Assembly (NCBI RefSeq): GCF_900099785.1
Contig: NZ_FNDS01000006.1
Coordinates: forward strand, 56,047 to 120,046
Direction of reading: 5' to 3'
Length of the DNA stretch: 64,000 nucleotides
Source of the DNA: Pseudomonas panipatensis
GTDB taxonomy: Bacteria > Pseudomonadota > Gammaproteobacteria > Pseudomonadales > Pseudomonadaceae
In this document: positions 62,799 to 64,000 of the stretch, in pieces
How the letters are laid out: each line of letters starts with the position of its first letter
How positions within the stretch are numbered: position 1 is the stretch's first letter
The notes under the pieces: model-generated
The model's database searches: none
Told to the model about the DNA's origin: nothing
The model's input: only the letters and a program-made list of their open reading frames with translations
Translations under genes and position numbers: made by a program

Positions 62799-64000
62799 AT
62801 GGACCTCAAGCGCCTTTCGATCCAGTGGAAGATCACCCTGCTGGCCGGCCTCTGCCTGCTCTGCACGGTGGCCCTGCTGGTCGGCAGCTCGCTGTACCGG
62901 ATGAACCACAACATGCAGTTGGTCAAAGAGGCCAACGCAGGCATGCTCGAAGACGCCGCCCGTGCGCGCATGCAGGCGCGCGGCGAGCAGCAGGCGGAAA
63001 CCATCCAGCGCTTCTTCAGCGACGTCTACCACTACGGCAGCCAGTTCAGCCGCCAGGTCGCCCAATTGCGCGCCCAGGCGGTCAAGCATGGCGCCGATGC
63101 GCGCAGCCTGCGCCAGGACCTCAATCAACTGGTGCACGACGGCCTCAAGGCCAATCCGGACCTGCTCAGCCTCTACGTGGTGTTCGAGCCCGACGCCCTC
63201 GACGGCCAGGACGCCCAGTTCCTCGATCAGGCCACCCTGGGCAGCAACGACAAGGGCCGCTTCGGCGCCTACTGGGCGCAGAAGGCCAGCGGTGACAGCA
63301 GCCTGGCGGTGACCGAGGCGATGATCGCCGATACCACCCCGATGCTCGACGGCACGCCCTTCAACACCTGGTACCAGTGCCCGCGGCAGAGCCTCAAGCC
63401 CTGCGTGCTCAACCCCTATTTCGACGACGCCTCCGGGCAGCGCGTGCTGATGACCACCCTGGTCTTGCCGTTGCTCGAGAACGGCAAGCTGCTGGGCGTG
63501 ATCGGCGCCGACATCAGCCTCAGCCGTCTGCAGGAACTCAGCCTGGAGGGCGACCGCCAGCTCTACGACGGCCGTGGCGACGTGCGTATCGTCAGCCCGG
63601 CCGGGCTGCTCGCCGGCGACAGCCACGACGCCGGCCTGCTCGGCCAGCCGTTGCAGAAGTCCCTGCCCGGCGCCGCCGAGCTGCTCGCCCTGCAAGCCGC
63701 CGGCACGCCCAAGGTGCTGACCAGCGAGGAGCGCCTGCGGGTACTCGAACCGCTGCAGGTGATCCCGGACTCCAAGCCCTGGGGCGTGATCCTCGACGTA
63801 CCGCGCGAGGTGCTGCTGGAGCCGGCCCTGGCCCTGCACAAGGACCTCGACCAGCGCAACCTCAGCGGCGCCCTCTGGGAAACCGCCTTCGGCATCGGCC
63901 TGGGCCTGCTCGGCCTGCTGCTGGTCTGGCTGACCGCGCGTGGCGTGAGCCGGCCGATCCTCGGCGTCGCCGGCATGCTGCGCGACATCGCCAGCGGCGA
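62799..64000 (+). CDS. Methyl-accepting chemotaxis protein, 3' end beyond the window
   Basis: ATG 62799 begins MDLKRLSIQWKITLLAGLCLLCTVALLVGSSLY, an N-terminal cytoplasmic tip and first TM helix (residues ~12-32). A large periplasmic sensor follows, of double-CACHE type by its length and the segments FNTWYQCPRQSLKPCVLNPYFDDASGQRVLMTTLVLPLLENGKLLGVIGADISL, then TM2 near residue 355-378 (ETAFGIGLGLLGLLLVWLTA) and the start of HAMP (SRPILGVAGMLRDIASG). The signalling domain lies outside. Chemoreceptor; ligand unknown. Confidence 0.92.
   Translation, partial: MDLKRLSIQWKITLLAGLCLLCTVALLVGSSLYRMNHNMQLVKEANAGMLEDAARARMQARGEQQAETIQRFFSDVYHYGSQFSRQVAQLRAQAVKHGADARSLRQDLNQLVHDGLKANPDLLSLYVVFEPDALDGQDAQFLDQATLGSNDKGRFGAYWAQKASGDSSLAVTEAMIADTTPMLDGTPFNTWYQCPRQSLKPCVLNPYFDDASGQRVLMTTLVLPLLENGKLLGVIGADISLSRLQELSLEGDRQLYDGRGDVRIVSPAGLLAGDSHDAGLLGQPLQKSLPGAAELLALQAAGTPKVLTSEERLRVLEPLQVIPDSKPWGVILDVPREVLLEPALALHKDLDQRNLSGALWETAFGIGLGLLGLLLVWLTARGVSRPILGVAGMLRDIASG

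Overview
The window is high-GC chromosomal DNA of a Pseudomonas, most likely of the P. aeruginosa / P. nitroreducens / P. citronellolis group. The support is gene content and order, not a database match: galU, a VOC protein, gor, a BASS transporter and an Lrp regulator run together; imuA-imuB-dnaE2 sits behind a LexA box; mmsA-mmsB, acoXABC with acoR, and mexE-mexF-oprN all read as Pseudomonas versions.

Left part (1-8.1 kb) is accessory. It has tRNA-Cys(GCA) with the C-terminal scrap of a phage-type integrase beside it, a run of small unknown genes (three of them apparently related), tRNA-Leu(UAA), and one precisely delimited IS66-family element at 3203-6439. That element has an exact 8-bp target duplication, imperfect 30-bp inverted repeats, a transposase broken by nonsense codons and frameshifts, and two passenger genes between tnpC and the right end.

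8.2-14 kb is a DNA-damage block. A UmuD-like gene under a LexA box converges with the LexA-boxed imuA-imuB-dnaE2 mutasome operon. The UmuD-like protein lacks both catalytic residues and the cleavage dipeptide of UmuD. A third LexA box at 21.7 kb lies between an unknown 105-residue protein gene and a lipoprotein gene.

14-25 kb is ordinary core: galU, VOC protein, gor, BASS transporter, ACT-like protein, Lrp regulator, DUF1993, endA, small envelope proteins, PGDYG protein, flavin reductase, bestrophin, and a small gene with a structured leader and an overlapping 27-codon leader ORF. 25-42 kb is catabolic: valine degradation (mmsAB with a LysR gene), a YebC-type regulator, a MocR regulator facing a class II aldolase and an orphan periplasmic binding protein, and an acyl-CoA dehydrogenase / acyl-CoA ligase pair of DmdC/DmdB type facing a PAS sensor kinase and FixJ-type regulator. 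Three clusters of the same large palindromic repeat occur here (25.4, 34.5 and 41.5 kb), tandemly amplified with periods of about 107, 90 and 136 bp.

42-52 kb holds the acetoin/2,3-butanediol block: acoX-acoA-acoB-acoC and a butanediol dehydrogenase gene in one direction behind a clear sigma-54 promoter, and acoR, the sigma-54 activator, in the other; then a methyltransferase and an MscS channel with a cyclic-nucleotide-binding domain. 52-64 kb holds mexE-mexF-oprN (its usual regulator mexT is absent), pbpG, an acyl-CoA synthetase behind a perfect 18-bp palindrome of LiuR type, an AraC regulator, and a chemoreceptor gene cut by the window end.
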